The notes below the pieces were generated by a model. The model had not been told where the DNA came from, ran no database searches, and was given only the letters and a program-made list of their open reading frames with translations. The position numbers and the translations under genes were made by a program. This document shows, piece by piece, positions 1 to 6,648 of a stretch of DNA of 6,948 nt. Within the stretch, counting starts at the first letter, position 1; the number at the start of each line of letters is the position of its first letter. Source of the DNA: Gracilibacteraceae bacterium (GTDB lineage: Bacteria; Bacillota; Desulfitobacteriia; Desulfitobacteriales; Syntrophobotulaceae); contig JAISQG010000035.1 in assembly GCA_031274335.1 (NCBI GenBank), positions 1 to 6,948 on the forward strand, read 5' to 3'.

Positions 1-514
1 AGTATATTTTTATGCCGTATTCCTCTTTCATATCAATCAGCTTCCTTATCTTTTTACCCACATAAGGCAAATACACCTGCCCGGCATGGCCCGGATTGAC
101 GCTCATGACGAGGACGCGCTCCGCGATCCCCAGAAGTTCAATGACACTTTCAACCGAGGTGCCGGGATTGAGGGCGATCCCCGGCACGGCGCCGGCGGCG
201 ATGATGCGCTCCAGCGTGGTAGAGGGATGGTATTCCGACTCCGGATGCACGTAAATGACGTCCGCGCCGCAGCCCACGAACAAATCTACATAGCGTAGAG
301 GATCAGCGATCATCAGATGCGTTTCCACGCTTTTGCCGGTGGCGGAGCGGATATAGCGCAAATCGTGGATGCCCATGCCGAAATTCGGCACATAGCGGCC
401 GTCCATGATGTCAATGTGGAAGCCGTCGATACCCCCGGCCTCCAGCCTCCGTATTTCTTCCTCCAGACAGCCGTAGTCCGCGCACATCATAGAGGCGTAA
501 AACTCAGCGCTCAC
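1..514 (-). CDS. Ribulose-phosphate 3-epimerase family protein (RPE/AlsE-like), C-terminus cut by window edge
   Basis: This is a TIM-barrel sugar-phosphate epimerase of the RPE family, which moves the C3 hydroxyl of ketose phosphates (ribulose-5-P/xylulose-5-P, or allulose-6-P/fructose-6-P in the AlsE branch) in the cytoplasm. The 171 complete codons show the family hallmarks. HIDIMDG (residues 33-39) supplies metal ligands His33 and Asp35. ETHLMI supplies His66. ALNPGTSVE and the phosphate-loop-like VNPGHAGQ follow. The last catalytic Asp, expected near residue 175, lies outside the window. I chose the GTG at 514 because GAGGAG sits 6 nt upstream; the in-frame ATG at 520 directly abuts that site. 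With this start the ligand numbering matches classical RPEs. The gene begins 10 nt after the DUF4422 stop, so it is probably co-transcribed. HIDIMDG and the AGQ loop ending recall AlsE-type enzymes, so the substrate is uncertain while the family is clear. Confidence 0.93.
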   Translation of the reverse strand, partial: MSAEFYASMMCADYGCLEEEIRRLEAGGIDGFHIDIMDGRYVPNFGMGIHDLRYIRSATGKSVETHLMIADPLRYVDLFVGCGADVIYVHPESEYHPSTTLERIIAAGAVPGIALNPGTSVESVIELLGIAERVLVMSVNPGHAGQVYLPYVGKKIRKLIDMKEEYGIKIY

Positions 515-520
515 AGGCAT

Positions 521-526
521 CTCCTC
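521..526 (-). promoter_or_regulatory. Ribosome binding site of the epimerase gene
   Basis: GAGGAG on the minus strand lies 6 nt before the GTG at 514 and directly abuts the ATG at 520. It therefore decides for the GTG start. It overlaps the end of the DUF4422 stop codon (525-527), which favours translational coupling. Confidence 0.7.
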
Positions 527-1610
527 ACATTATCCATTCTTTCTCCCCGTGCACAACACGCAGACCGCGCCGGCGGCTCATAAAGTAAAGGGAGGTCAGC
601 ACCTCGCCCATATAGGCCATGACCTTGCCGCCCCCCGCGCCGGCTCCGTGCGCCTCCGCCCTTTCCAGCGCCCCGAACAGCCAGGCGCAATAATCGTCAA
701 ACACCTCCGCCCTGGCGATAAGCATGTTGTAACTGTAATGATACCGCCCAGCCAGTATTTCCCCTGCTTCCGCGCCGCTCGGCCGGCCGGCTTCCTCCAG
801 GGCCTTCTCCGCCGCCGCCCAGTCTCCGGGCGGCACAAACCGGCCCCACTGCGCCCGTGTGTCCGGCAGACAGACAAATGGCAGCGGCAGGACCGCGTCA
901 ATCCGGCCGCTCTCCAGCGCCTCCAGCGCCTCGGGCCCGGCAGCCAGCATCCTCCGGTAATGGCAAACGCCCTTCACGCGGCAGCGCGTGTTCTTCCACA
1001 CCCAGTAGGTGGCGGTCAGTTCGGCATAGCTCCTGTTCCGGGCGGAAATGTTGTCGCCGGAGTCGTCGGCGGTTTCCGCCAGCCGCCGCCCGTCCAGGGC
1101 CGCACCGGCATGGAGCGGGACGACCCACTCCGGCAGCTCCGGCGCGGCGGCCAACGGGCGGTCATATGCGCTTCTGGCCATATACACCCGCCAATCCCCG
1201 CGCGCGGCGGCGCCGACGGCAAAGGCGCAGTCCTCCAGAAGGGCGAACTGTGTCATGTTCCGGAAATACGGGGCCATGATCAGGTATTCCGCGCGGGAAT
1301 CTATGCCAAGCACATGCCCGTACCCGTTCAGGGCCAGGGCGGCTGCGGCCTCCCGGTGCAGCGGCTCGGAAACCGCCAGCAGCACCAGCGTCCGCCCGCG
1401 CTCGAATCCGGCCTCCCGCAGGAGCAGCACCGGGACGTCGTCTATCCGGCCAGGGTTCCCGGCCCGCCCGCTCACGACAAAGGCTCTGACCGGGATGCGG
1501 TAGTATTCCTTCAGGGCGGCATAAATGCTCTGCGCTATGACCTGCGCCCCAAAAATCAGAATGTTATCATAATTATCCGCCAGTCTGACGGCTTCCGGTT
1601 TACTGTCCAC
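525..1610 (-). CDS. DUF4422 putative glycosyltransferase with N-terminal Rossmann-like domain
   Basis: A 361-residue protein in two parts. Residues about 15-115 form a Rossmann-like domain starting with a hydrophobic strand and a degenerate glycine loop ([18 protein letters not shown] instead of GxGxxG). Residues about 138-361 are a DUF4422 domain, recognised by [19 protein letters not shown] (182-200), YWVWKN (202-207), GVCHYRRML (214-222) and the later YNMLIAR (294-300). DUF4422 proteins are common in capsule and exopolysaccharide loci and are generally regarded as glycosyltransferases, with the D-N and HYRR motifs as presumed active-site parts; the donor here is unknown. The start is a GTG with GGGAGGAG 7 nt upstream, overlapping the last 11 nt of the decarboxylase gene. 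The middle is Ala/Gly/Glu-rich and very GC-rich. No membrane segment is evident, so it probably acts at the cytoplasmic face. UDP-xylose or UDP-glucuronate are plausible donors from context only. Confidence 0.9.
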   Translation of the reverse strand: MDSKPEAVRLADNYDNILIFGAQVIAQSIYAALKEYYRIPVRAFVVSGRAGNPGRIDDVPVLLLREAGFERGRTLVLLAVSEPLHREAAAALALNGYGHVLGIDSRAEYLIMAPYFRNMTQFALLEDCAFAVGAAARGDWRVYMARSAYDRPLAAAPELPEWVVPLHAGAALDGRRLAETADDSGDNISARNRSYAELTATYWVWKNTRCRVKGVCHYRRMLAAGPEALEALESGRIDAVLPLPFVCLPDTRAQWGRFVPPGDWAAAEKALEEAGRPSGAEAGEILAGRYHYSYNMLIARAEVFDDYCAWLFGALERAEAHGAGAGGGKVMAYMGEVLTSLYFMSRRRGLRVVHGEKEWIM

Positions 1611-2553
1611 GCGCCAGCTCCTCCCGGAACCAAGCGACGGTCTTTTTCAAGCCGTCCTCCAAGCCAACAGCCGGCGCCCAGTCCAGCACTCGCTTTGCCA
1701 GGGAAATGTCCGGCCTGCGCCGCGCCGGGTCGTCCTGTGGCAGCGGGAGAAAGATGGTTCCGGACCTGCTCCCAGTCAGCGCGACCACCATGCCCGCCAG
1801 ATCCGCCACGGTGAATTCTGCCGGATTGCCGAGGTTGACCGGCCCGGCAAACTCCGGCGGGCTGTTCATCAGGCGGACCAGCCCTTCCGTCAGGTCGTCC
1901 ACGTAACAAAAACTGCGCGTCTGCGAGCCGTCGCCGTAAACCGTGATGTCCTCCCCCCGCAGCGCTTGGACGATGAAATTGGACACGACCCGCCCGTCAC
2001 CGGGGTCCATGCGCGGACCGTAGGTGTTGAAAATCCGCGCCACCTTTGTTTCCACGCCGTGCTGCCGGCGAAAGTCAAAAAACAGCGTTTCCGCCATCCG
2101 CTTGCCCTCGTCATAACAGGCACGGATACCGGAGGTGCTGACATTCCCGCGGTAGGACTCCGTCTGAGGATGCTCCGCCGGGTCGCCGTAAACTTCGCTC
2201 GTGCCGGCCTGCAGTATCCGGGCTCCGAGGCTTCGGGCCAACCTCAGCATGTTGAGCGCGCCGAGAACATTTGTTTCGGCTGTATAAATGGGGTCGGCCT
2301 GATAACGCGGCGGGCTGGCCGGGCAGGCCAGATTGTAGATTTGATCCGCCTCCATGCGCTCCGGGTGCAGCGGCAGCGTGATGTCATGGCGGACAAACTC
2401 AAAACCCGCCCTGTCCAGCAAATGACGGATGTTTGCCTCGCGTCCGGTATGCAAATTGTCCACGCACAAAACCGCGTGGCCCAGGTCCAGCAGTTTCTCA
2501 CAGAGATGCGAGCCGAGAAAGCCCGCGCCGCCGGTCACGATTATTCTGCTCAT
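1600..2553 (-). CDS. UDP-glucuronate decarboxylase (UDP-xylose synthase)
   Basis: A 317-residue extended short-chain dehydrogenase that oxidises UDP-glucuronate at C4 with bound NAD+, decarboxylates it and reduces the product to UDP-xylose in the cytoplasm. The NAD-binding loop [10 protein letters not shown] spans residues 7-16. The UXS signature [16 protein letters not shown] is at 73-88. TSEVYGDP at 118-125 supplies catalytic Thr118, Ser119 and Glu120. CYDEGKR at 146-152 supplies Tyr147 and Lys151. [10 protein letters not shown] (173-182), [15 protein letters not shown] (206-220) and [11 protein letters not shown] (273-283) complete the pattern, the last carrying the arginines typical of UXS. 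Length matches soluble bacterial UXS, without the membrane anchor of eukaryotic type II forms. The ATG overlaps the dehydrogenase stop by 4 nt (ATGA) with GGGAGG 5 nt upstream, so the two steps are translationally coupled. The CPASPPRYQ motif separates it from dTDP-glucose dehydratases and 4-epimerases. Confidence 0.95.
   Translation of the reverse strand: MSRIIVTGGAGFLGSHLCEKLLDLGHAVLCVDNLHTGREANIRHLLDRAGFEFVRHDITLPLHPERMEADQIYNLACPASPPRYQADPIYTAETNVLGALNMLRLARSLGARILQAGTSEVYGDPAEHPQTESYRGNVSTSGIRACYDEGKRMAETLFFDFRRQHGVETKVARIFNTYGPRMDPGDGRVVSNFIVQALRGEDITVYGDGSQTRSFCYVDDLTEGLVRLMNSPPEFAGPVNLGNPAEFTVADLAGMVVALTGSRSGTIFLPLPQDDPARRRPDISLAKRVLDWAPAVGLEDGLKKTVAWFREELARGQ
1618..1625 (-). promoter_or_regulatory. 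Ribosome binding site supporting the GTG start of the DUF4422 gene
   Basis: GGGAGGAG on the minus strand lies 7 nt upstream of the GTG at 1610, inside the final codons of the decarboxylase gene. It is a near-perfect Shine-Dalgarno sequence and justifies a GTG start although the gene overlaps its upstream neighbour. Confidence 0.75.
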
Positions 2554-3878
2554 GCCGGCCTCCCGGCACCGATCTGATAATACTCAAATCCGTGCTTTTC
2601 CATCTGGGCCGCGTCATACTGGTTGCGCCCGTCAAAAATAACCGGGTGCTTCATATGCTCCTTCATTTCATAAAAATCCGGGCTGCGGAACTCCTTCCAT
2701 TCCGTGACCAGAACCAGGGCGTCCGCGCCCCTGACGGCTTCGTATTTGCTGCCCGCGTATGAAACCCGGTCATTGCCTTTAAGGCCGCTTTCCCGCGCCG
2801 CGCCCATCGCTTTGGGGTCGTAGGCCTCGACGTGCGCGCCGGCCGCCGTCAAATCGCCGATGACGGTCAGGGACGCCGCTTCCCTCATGTCGTCCGTATC
2901 CGGCTTGAAGGAAAGTCCCCAAACGGCAAACTTCCGGCCCGCGAGATCGGGGCCGAACCTTGCCGTAACTTTTTCCGCGATCACATGCTTCTGCCGGGCG
3001 TTGACCTCGTCGACCGCCTGCAGGAGACGGGCCTCGTACCCCGCGTCCTGCGCGAAGCTGACCAGCGCCCGCACGTCCTTGGGAAAGCAGCTGCCGCCGT
3101 ACCCACAGCCGGGGTAGATGAACTGAAAGCCAATGCGGCGGTCGCTGCCGATCCCCACGCGGACCTTGTTGACATCCGCGCCCACGCGCTCACAGATGTT
3201 GGCGATTTCGTTCATGAAGGATATTCGGGCGGCCAGCATGGCGTTCGCCGCGTATTTGGTCATTTCCGCGCTCTCGGCGTCCATGAGCAGGAAATATTCC
3301 GAATTCATGACAAAAGGCGCGTACAGCTCCTTCAGCAGCGCCGCCGCCTCAGGCGAGCCGGTGCCGATGATCACGCGGTCCGGCTTCAGGCAGTCGCTGA
3401 CCGCGCTGCCTTCCTTTAAAAATTCGGGGTTGGCGGCCACCATGAAGCTCAGGTTGCTGCTCCGCGCGTCCAGCTCAGCCTGGACCGCCTGACGCACCCG
3501 CTTGGCCGTGCCTACGGGCACGGTGGATTTGTCCACGATGCACAGCGGCTGCGTCATATGCCGCCCTATTTCCCGCGCCGCCTCCAGCACATGGCTGACG
3601 TCCGCGCCGCCTGCGCCGTTCATGGGGGTGCCCACGGCGATGAAGCACGCCTCGCACGATTGCAGAGCCTCCGGCAGGTTCTGCGCAAAGGTCAACCTGT
3701 CCCGGTTGGCCGAAACCAGGGCTTCCAGGCCGGGCTCAAAAACCGGCATGACGCCCCGCCGCAGATTTTCCATTCTTTTTTCGTCCGTGTCGACGCAGCG
3801 CACGTCATTGCCCATTTCCGCGAAACAGGCCGCCGTGACCAGTCCGACATACCCCATGCCGATGATTGCGATTTTCAT
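2550..3878 (-). CDS. ugd: UDP-glucose 6-dehydrogenase
   Basis: A 442-residue protein that oxidises UDP-glucose to UDP-glucuronate in two NAD+-dependent steps. The N-terminal Rossmann domain begins [12 protein letters not shown] (2-13). AVGTP (81-85), DKSTVPVGT (116-124) and [10 protein letters not shown] (150-159) follow. The central dimerisation domain carries EMTKYAANA (205-213, Lys208). Catalytic Cys264 sits in [10 protein letters not shown] (259-268). The C-terminal UDP-binding domain has [15 protein letters not shown] (320-334) and VTEWKEF (391-397). Length and motif order are canonical. I chose the ATG at 3878 because GAGGT lies 6 nt upstream and the glycine loop then starts at the usual place; the frame stays open 23 codons further upstream, into the repeat region, but those codons do not resemble the family. 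It is the first gene after the 245-bp gap and heads the precursor block. A GDP-mannose dehydrogenase is less likely because the UDP-xylose synthase follows immediately. Confidence 0.96.
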   Translation of the reverse strand: MKIAIIGMGYVGLVTAACFAEMGNDVRCVDTDEKRMENLRRGVMPVFEPGLEALVSANRDRLTFAQNLPEALQSCEACFIAVGTPMNGAGGADVSHVLEAAREIGRHMTQPLCIVDKSTVPVGTAKRVRQAVQAELDARSSNLSFMVAANPEFLKEGSAVSDCLKPDRVIIGTGSPEAAALLKELYAPFVMNSEYFLLMDAESAEMTKYAANAMLAARISFMNEIANICERVGADVNKVRVGIGSDRRIGFQFIYPGCGYGGSCFPKDVRALVSFAQDAGYEARLLQAVDEVNARQKHVIAEKVTARFGPDLAGRKFAVWGLSFKPDTDDMREAASLTVIGDLTAAGAHVEAYDPKAMGAARESGLKGNDRVSYAGSKYEAVRGADALVLVTEWKEFRSPDFYEMKEHMKHPVIFDGRNQYDAAQMEKHGFEYYQIGAGRPA

Positions 3879-3884
3879 TATTTT

Positions 3885-3889
3885 ACCTC
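3885..3889 (-). promoter_or_regulatory. Ribosome binding site of ugd
   Basis: GAGGT on the minus strand lies 6 nt before the ATG at 3878 (spacer AAAATA). It fixes the start against the longer open frame that reaches back to an ATG at 3947. Confidence 0.65.
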
Positions 3890-3914
3890 GGTATTTTTTC
3901 TTTTGTTCATCACA

Positions 3915-3971
3915 TGCAATTGCCCCTTTTGAAAGGAGGTGTTGCAATTGCCCCCTTTTGAAAGGGGGTGT
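3915..3971. repeat. Tandem pair of 28/29-bp palindromic repeats
   Basis: Two directly adjacent copies occupy 3915-3942 and 3943-3971. Each starts TGCAATTGCCCC and ends in a G-rich arm followed by TGT. They differ by one extra C in the second copy and one A/G change in the right arm. Each copy contains the 8-bp palindrome GCAATTGC followed by a CCCCTTTTGAAAGG-type inverted repeat. In the second copy the inverted repeat is complete (CCCCCTTTTGAAAGGGGG: 8-bp arms around TG), while in the first it carries a mismatch. Such C-run/TTTGAAA/G-run palindromes resemble small dispersed intergenic repeats that I recall from Firmicute genomes. Without genome-wide copies, assignment to a REP- or MITE-like family is an inference. 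Confidence 0.75.
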
Positions 3972-3989
3972 CGTCGCCGCAGGCGACGA
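3971..3989. repeat. GC-rich inverted repeat (8-bp stem, 3-nt loop)
   Basis: TCGTCGCC, loop GCA, then GGCGACGA form a perfect hairpin directly following the tandem palindromes, sharing their last base. It is probably part of the same repeat element. No T-tract lies on either side, so it is not a standard intrinsic terminator, although the adjacent hairpins could still affect mRNA stability or read-through into ugd. Confidence 0.7.
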
Positions 3990-3991
3990 GG

Positions 3992-4081
3992 GCGGAAGGC
4001 AGAGCGGAAATTCTGCAAATGCTTCGCTCCGGCCTCAGCGCGGAGGAAATTGAGCGGCGCTTGGCCGATTTGGCAGTCTAG
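3992..4081 (+). pseudogene. Possible 3' remnant of a plus-strand gene (Rpn/PD-(D/E)XK transposase-like C-terminal tail)
   Basis: Read on the plus strand, opposite to every other gene, codons from 3992 to the TAG at 4079-4081 encode AEGRAEILQMLRSGLSAEEI followed by ERRLADLAV. An Ala/Glu/Gly/Arg run leading into a short helical (S/G)-(L/M)-S-x-E-E-I segment just before the stop resembles the C-terminal tails of Rpn-type PD-(D/E)XK nuclease/transposase proteins of Firmicutes. The frame closes at a TGA at 3959-3961 inside the palindromic repeat and no start or catalytic domain is present. If real it is a truncated fragment whose 5' part was lost where the repeat now lies. The similarity is from memory and the stretch is short, so a chance open frame remains possible. 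Confidence 0.3.
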
Positions 4082-4123
4082 ATGGAGAGGGCTCCCGCTA
4101 TTTATTTATTGAAATATTGCCTT

Positions 4124-5299
4124 TCATCCGCCCGGAGCGCAATTTTCGAGCAATTTGCCGAATTCTTTCAGCGTGAAACAATTTTCCGTCGTCCGCACCC
4201 TGGCTTGAACATTCGAGGCGATAAATGGATCACTGTTCGTTATGAGCAAGCAGTCATTTCGGCCGAGCGCGTCAAACTTCGGCGCCGTCACGGGAACGCC
4301 AGCGATCCGGCGCGGCGCCTCATGATTGATGGCCCATATCTTGCCCGGCAGCCGCAGGGCGAACATTGCAAAGAGGTCAAGCAGCGACCGCGCATAGGCG
4401 CCGCCTCCATAAAAGCACATATGGTCAAATCCGTTCAGCCGTTCTCGCATCGCCTCCTTATTCTTGCGGATGACGTTGAAAACATCGCCGGTTTTGGCGC
4501 AATCATAGTCCCTGCCCCCGTTCAGCAAGAGCGACATGTTCACCGTCATTGCTTCCTCAAACATTTTCATAAGCGCCTTGTCATAATGCCGCGCCAGGCA
4601 GGCATATATCTTCGCCAGCTTGAGCGGGTATATCCCCCAAGGGAATTTGAGCATCGAAAACACGTCGCGTACATACTTTTTTGTATCATCTGTTATTTGA
4701 AAAGCCCCTATATTCGAAAAACAATTGCCGTCAAAATAATCAGGCGGCTCAATCTTGCCGGCGGTGACCGTATCATAAAGCAGTTTGCAGGCAAACATCG
4801 CATACGGAAAAGAATCAAAGTAGGACTTTCCTTCCGTCACATGTCCGCAATACACGCCCACATCATGCAGCACGACCACCGCGCCATCGCTCAGATACGG
4901 AAGCGCCGTCAGGAAGTTCATGCTCTCGATCGGATGAACATGGTAAGTGTCAATGACACAGAAATCAAAAGAACCCGCGAGCGAATCCATCACCTCGGAT
5001 GGTTCTTGGCCGGTGATCAGCCTCCATTGCACCCCGAACGCTTCTCTGTCCACCGCGAAACCGACGTCAAACGACGGGTCTTTGTACCACTTTTCCATCA
5101 CGTCTATTGAGGTTAGAGTCGCGCCTCGCTCCATGGCGCTCAATATCAGTGCGCTGCCGCCGCCGGCCGACACGCCCAATTCCAGGATATTTTTGGGCTG
5201 GAATTTCTCTATCAGCCCGCTCACAAACCGCCGTTCAGCTTCGTGCATTTCGCTGTGTTTCAGCGCGCCGGGCGGCAAGCGTTTATTGTCCATCAGCAT
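4124..5299 (-). CDS. Class I SAM-dependent methyltransferase with C-terminal Rossmann-like domain
   Basis: A 391-residue protein. The N-terminal half (about 20-200) is a class I methyltransferase of the CmcI/Methyltransf_24 type. The SAM-binding loop is ILELGVSAGGGSALIL (38-53), the acidic residue after strand 2 is Asp66 in TSIDVM, FDFCVIDTYHVHPIE (111-125) has Asp117, His120 and His122, and VVVLHDVG (141-148) follows. The C-terminal part (about 291-385) begins FDHMCFYGGGAYARSLLDL, a second Rossmann-like fold with GGGAYA in place of GxGxxG. Such proteins in glycan loci probably methylate a sugar or an activated precursor; the acceptor is unknown. I chose the ATG at 5299 (AGGAGG 11 nt upstream); the ATG at 5293 would lie 17 nt away. 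The gene overlaps the glycosyltransferase by 17 nt. No signal peptide or membrane helix is evident. Its codons are AT-richer than those of ugd and the decarboxylase. Confidence 0.85.
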   Translation of the reverse strand: MLMDNKRLPPGALKHSEMHEAERRFVSGLIEKFQPKNILELGVSAGGGSALILSAMERGATLTSIDVMEKWYKDPSFDVGFAVDREAFGVQWRLITGQEPSEVMDSLAGSFDFCVIDTYHVHPIESMNFLTALPYLSDGAVVVLHDVGVYCGHVTEGKSYFDSFPYAMFACKLLYDTVTAGKIEPPDYFDGNCFSNIGAFQITDDTKKYVRDVFSMLKFPWGIYPLKLAKIYACLARHYDKALMKMFEEAMTVNMSLLLNGGRDYDCAKTGDVFNVIRKNKEAMRERLNGFDHMCFYGGGAYARSLLDLFAMFALRLPGKIWAINHEAPRRIAGVPVTAPKFDALGRNDCLLITNSDPFIASNVQARVRTTENCFTLKEFGKLLENCAPGG

Positions 5300-6623
5300 T
5301 TCCGCAAATTCCTCCTATTGCGTATACTATTTTTTTCTCTTCCACTCCCAGGCGGCCAATCAGATCAGCCTTGATCTGCCCGGCTATCTCTTCGCTTTCC
5401 ACCGCAATCACCACATAGTCATACCGGGCGCTTTGTATCAGGTGCGGCGAGGAAACATTGCCCCCCAGTTCCTCGAAAGCCTTGTCCGCCCACAGAACCA
5501 CGCGGCAATGCAGTGATTTGATCAGCTGCCTGAAATAATTCCGGCCAACCTCGCCTGCTCCGTACAGGACGATACGCGCGCCTGCGGGAACAATGTCTTC
5601 CGGGAACGGAAACATTTTGGTGGGGAAATCGCTTGCCTGCTCGAACAAATATTCTGTGGCTGTGCATACTGACACCAGCCGGACCCATATATAATGGCTT
5701 TTTAAATAAAAATATGCCTGTTCATTTCCAATAATGTCGGTTTTTTCGAAAAATTCATTTTTAAGCTTGTCGTAAAGAAGCGTGAAGGCCTGGCAGTCCG
5801 CTATTTTTTCGAGATTCCATTTCGCGAGTTCGACTGCCATGTTGACATAGCTTCTTTTTACAATCTCATACAGCCCCAGTCCCACTAGGGCGTCCTTCAG
5901 GGCATAAAACGCGGCGCAAATGGATTCGGGATTATTTCCTATTCGCTCTGTTTGGCTGTTTGAAACATTGTAACGGTAATATATGAGACGTTTATTGATA
6001 ACCGTAATCCGCTCAGCCAGCATATAAGAAAGAAAAACGAAATTGGTGTCATCCAGGCAAACATTTGTTTGGAAGCGCAGCTTGGTTTTTTGTAGAAACG
6101 ACTGGCGGTACAGCTTATTCCATACAACCCCATTAGAAAAACGAAAAATGCAGTCCGGCGCGTCCTTGTGCGAAAAAACATCTTTATCCGGCAAGTAACT
6201 TTCGTCCAGCTCAAAAGGACGTTCGAAGATTTTCCCGTTTTTGTCGTCATAGCCGAATGTAGCGCAGACCACTATGTCGGCGTTCACCGCTTCCGCCCTG
6301 CTCACCAGTTCCTCTATCAGGACTGGCGCAAAAAAATCATCCGCGTCGAGAAAGATAATATACTTTCCGGTTGCCTGATCCAAGCCCGCATTTCTCGCGG
6401 CGCCCGCGCCCAGGCCAGTATCTTGCGTGGTAATAACGCGCAAACGGCTGTCTATTTTTGCGTATACCTCCAAAATCTCCAATGATGAATCAGTCGATCC
6501 ATCGTTCACCGCGATGATCTCTGTGTCGCGAAAACTCTGATTCAGCACGGTATCCAGGCATGGCCGCAAAAATTTTTCCGCGTTGTACACCGGGATGACA
6601 ATTGACGCTGTGATCTTATTCAT
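5283..6623 (-). CDS. Family 2 (GT-A) glycosyltransferase with C-terminal Rossmann-like domain
   Basis: A 446-residue protein. Residues 1 to about 220 form a GT2 domain: SIVIPVYNAEKFL (7-19), VNDGSTDSS (39-47, Asp41), the segment before ARNAGL (76-81), and IIFLDADDF (89-97) with the metal- and nucleotide-binding DxD (Asp93-Ala-Asp95). VWNKLYR (167-173) and CLDDTNF (189-195) probably mark the acceptor side, with the Asp pair in the place of the usual catalytic ED. Residues 220-340 are a helical linker. Residues about 348-435 form a Rossmann-like module, IVLYGAGEVGRNYFRQL (351-367), with an intact GxGxxG. It transfers a sugar from a nucleotide donor to a growing glycan at the cytoplasmic membrane face; donor and linkage cannot be read from sequence. 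AGAGG lies 5 nt before the ATG. The stop overlaps the methyltransferase start by 17 nt and the preceding gene ends 25 nt upstream. Confidence 0.93.
   Translation of the reverse strand: MNKITASIVIPVYNAEKFLRPCLDTVLNQSFRDTEIIAVNDGSTDSSLEILEVYAKIDSRLRVITTQDTGLGAGAARNAGLDQATGKYIIFLDADDFFAPVLIEELVSRAEAVNADIVVCATFGYDDKNGKIFERPFELDESYLPDKDVFSHKDAPDCIFRFSNGVVWNKLYRQSFLQKTKLRFQTNVCLDDTNFVFLSYMLAERITVINKRLIYYRYNVSNSQTERIGNNPESICAAFYALKDALVGLGLYEIVKRSYVNMAVELAKWNLEKIADCQAFTLLYDKLKNEFFEKTDIIGNEQAYFYLKSHYIWVRLVSVCTATEYLFEQASDFPTKMFPFPEDIVPAGARIVLYGAGEVGRNYFRQLIKSLHCRVVLWADKAFEELGGNVSSPHLIQSARYDYVVIAVESEEIAGQIKADLIGRLGVEEKKIVYAIGGICGNADGQ
5311..5316 (-). promoter_or_regulatory. Ribosome binding site of the methyltransferase gene
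   Basis: AGGAGG on the minus strand, inside the end of the glycosyltransferase gene, lies 11 nt before the ATG at 5299 and 17 nt before the ATG at 5293. Spacing favours 5299, although 11 nt is on the long side. Confidence 0.55.
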
Positions 6624-6648
6624 GGCTGCCTCTTTTCTGACGCATGGT

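Larger units (their letters stand above)
3879..4123. other. 245-bp intergenic gap between the methyltransferase and ugd
   Basis: This is the only sizeable gap in the window. From left to right it holds the ugd leader (3879-3914), a tandem palindromic repeat (3915-3971), a GC-rich hairpin (3971-3989), a short plus-strand coding remnant (3992-4081) and an AT-rich stretch (4082-4123) in which I recognise nothing. I looked for a minus-strand promoter ahead of ugd. A TTGCAT at about 3919-3914 has no acceptable -10 partner 16-18 nt downstream. No T-tract follows any hairpin, so I cannot name an intrinsic terminator. Confidence 0.8.

Noticed and set aside
86..298. Plus-strand frames at 86-298 and 317-583 as small genes
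   Set aside because: They are shadows of the epimerase gene, whose catalytic motifs read clearly on the minus strand in the opposing frame.
515..520. ATG at 520 as start of the epimerase
   Set aside because: It directly abuts the GAGGAG site, leaving no spacer. The GTG two codons later has 6-nt spacing and gives family-typical ligand numbering.
549..1814. Long plus-strand open frame of 421 codons opposite the DUF4422 and decarboxylase genes
   Set aside because: It is the antisense shadow of two well-supported, GC-rich genes. Its translation is rich in Pro, Arg, Gln and His without any recognisable motif.
3879..3947. Upstream extension of ugd by 23 codons to an ATG at 3947
   Set aside because: The extension runs through the repeat, has no family similarity, and the ATG at 3878 has a well-placed ribosome binding site.
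3915..3971. CRISPR-like repeat pair
   Set aside because: The two copies are directly adjacent without a spacer and differ in length. No further copies or cas genes are present.
3943..3989. Intrinsic terminator after the methyltransferase gene
   Set aside because: Strong hairpins are present but no T-tract follows on either strand. They also lie well over 100 nt from the methyltransferase stop and near ugd.
3502..4053. Plus-strand frame running from inside ugd into the gap
   Set aside because: Most of it is antisense to ugd. The gap part only translates the palindromic repeat (CPLLKGGVVAAGDEGG), a typical spurious peptide.
4082..5110. Plus-strand open frame of 342 codons opposite the methyltransferase gene
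   Set aside because: It lies antisense to a gene with clear SAM-binding motifs and shows no family signature of its own.
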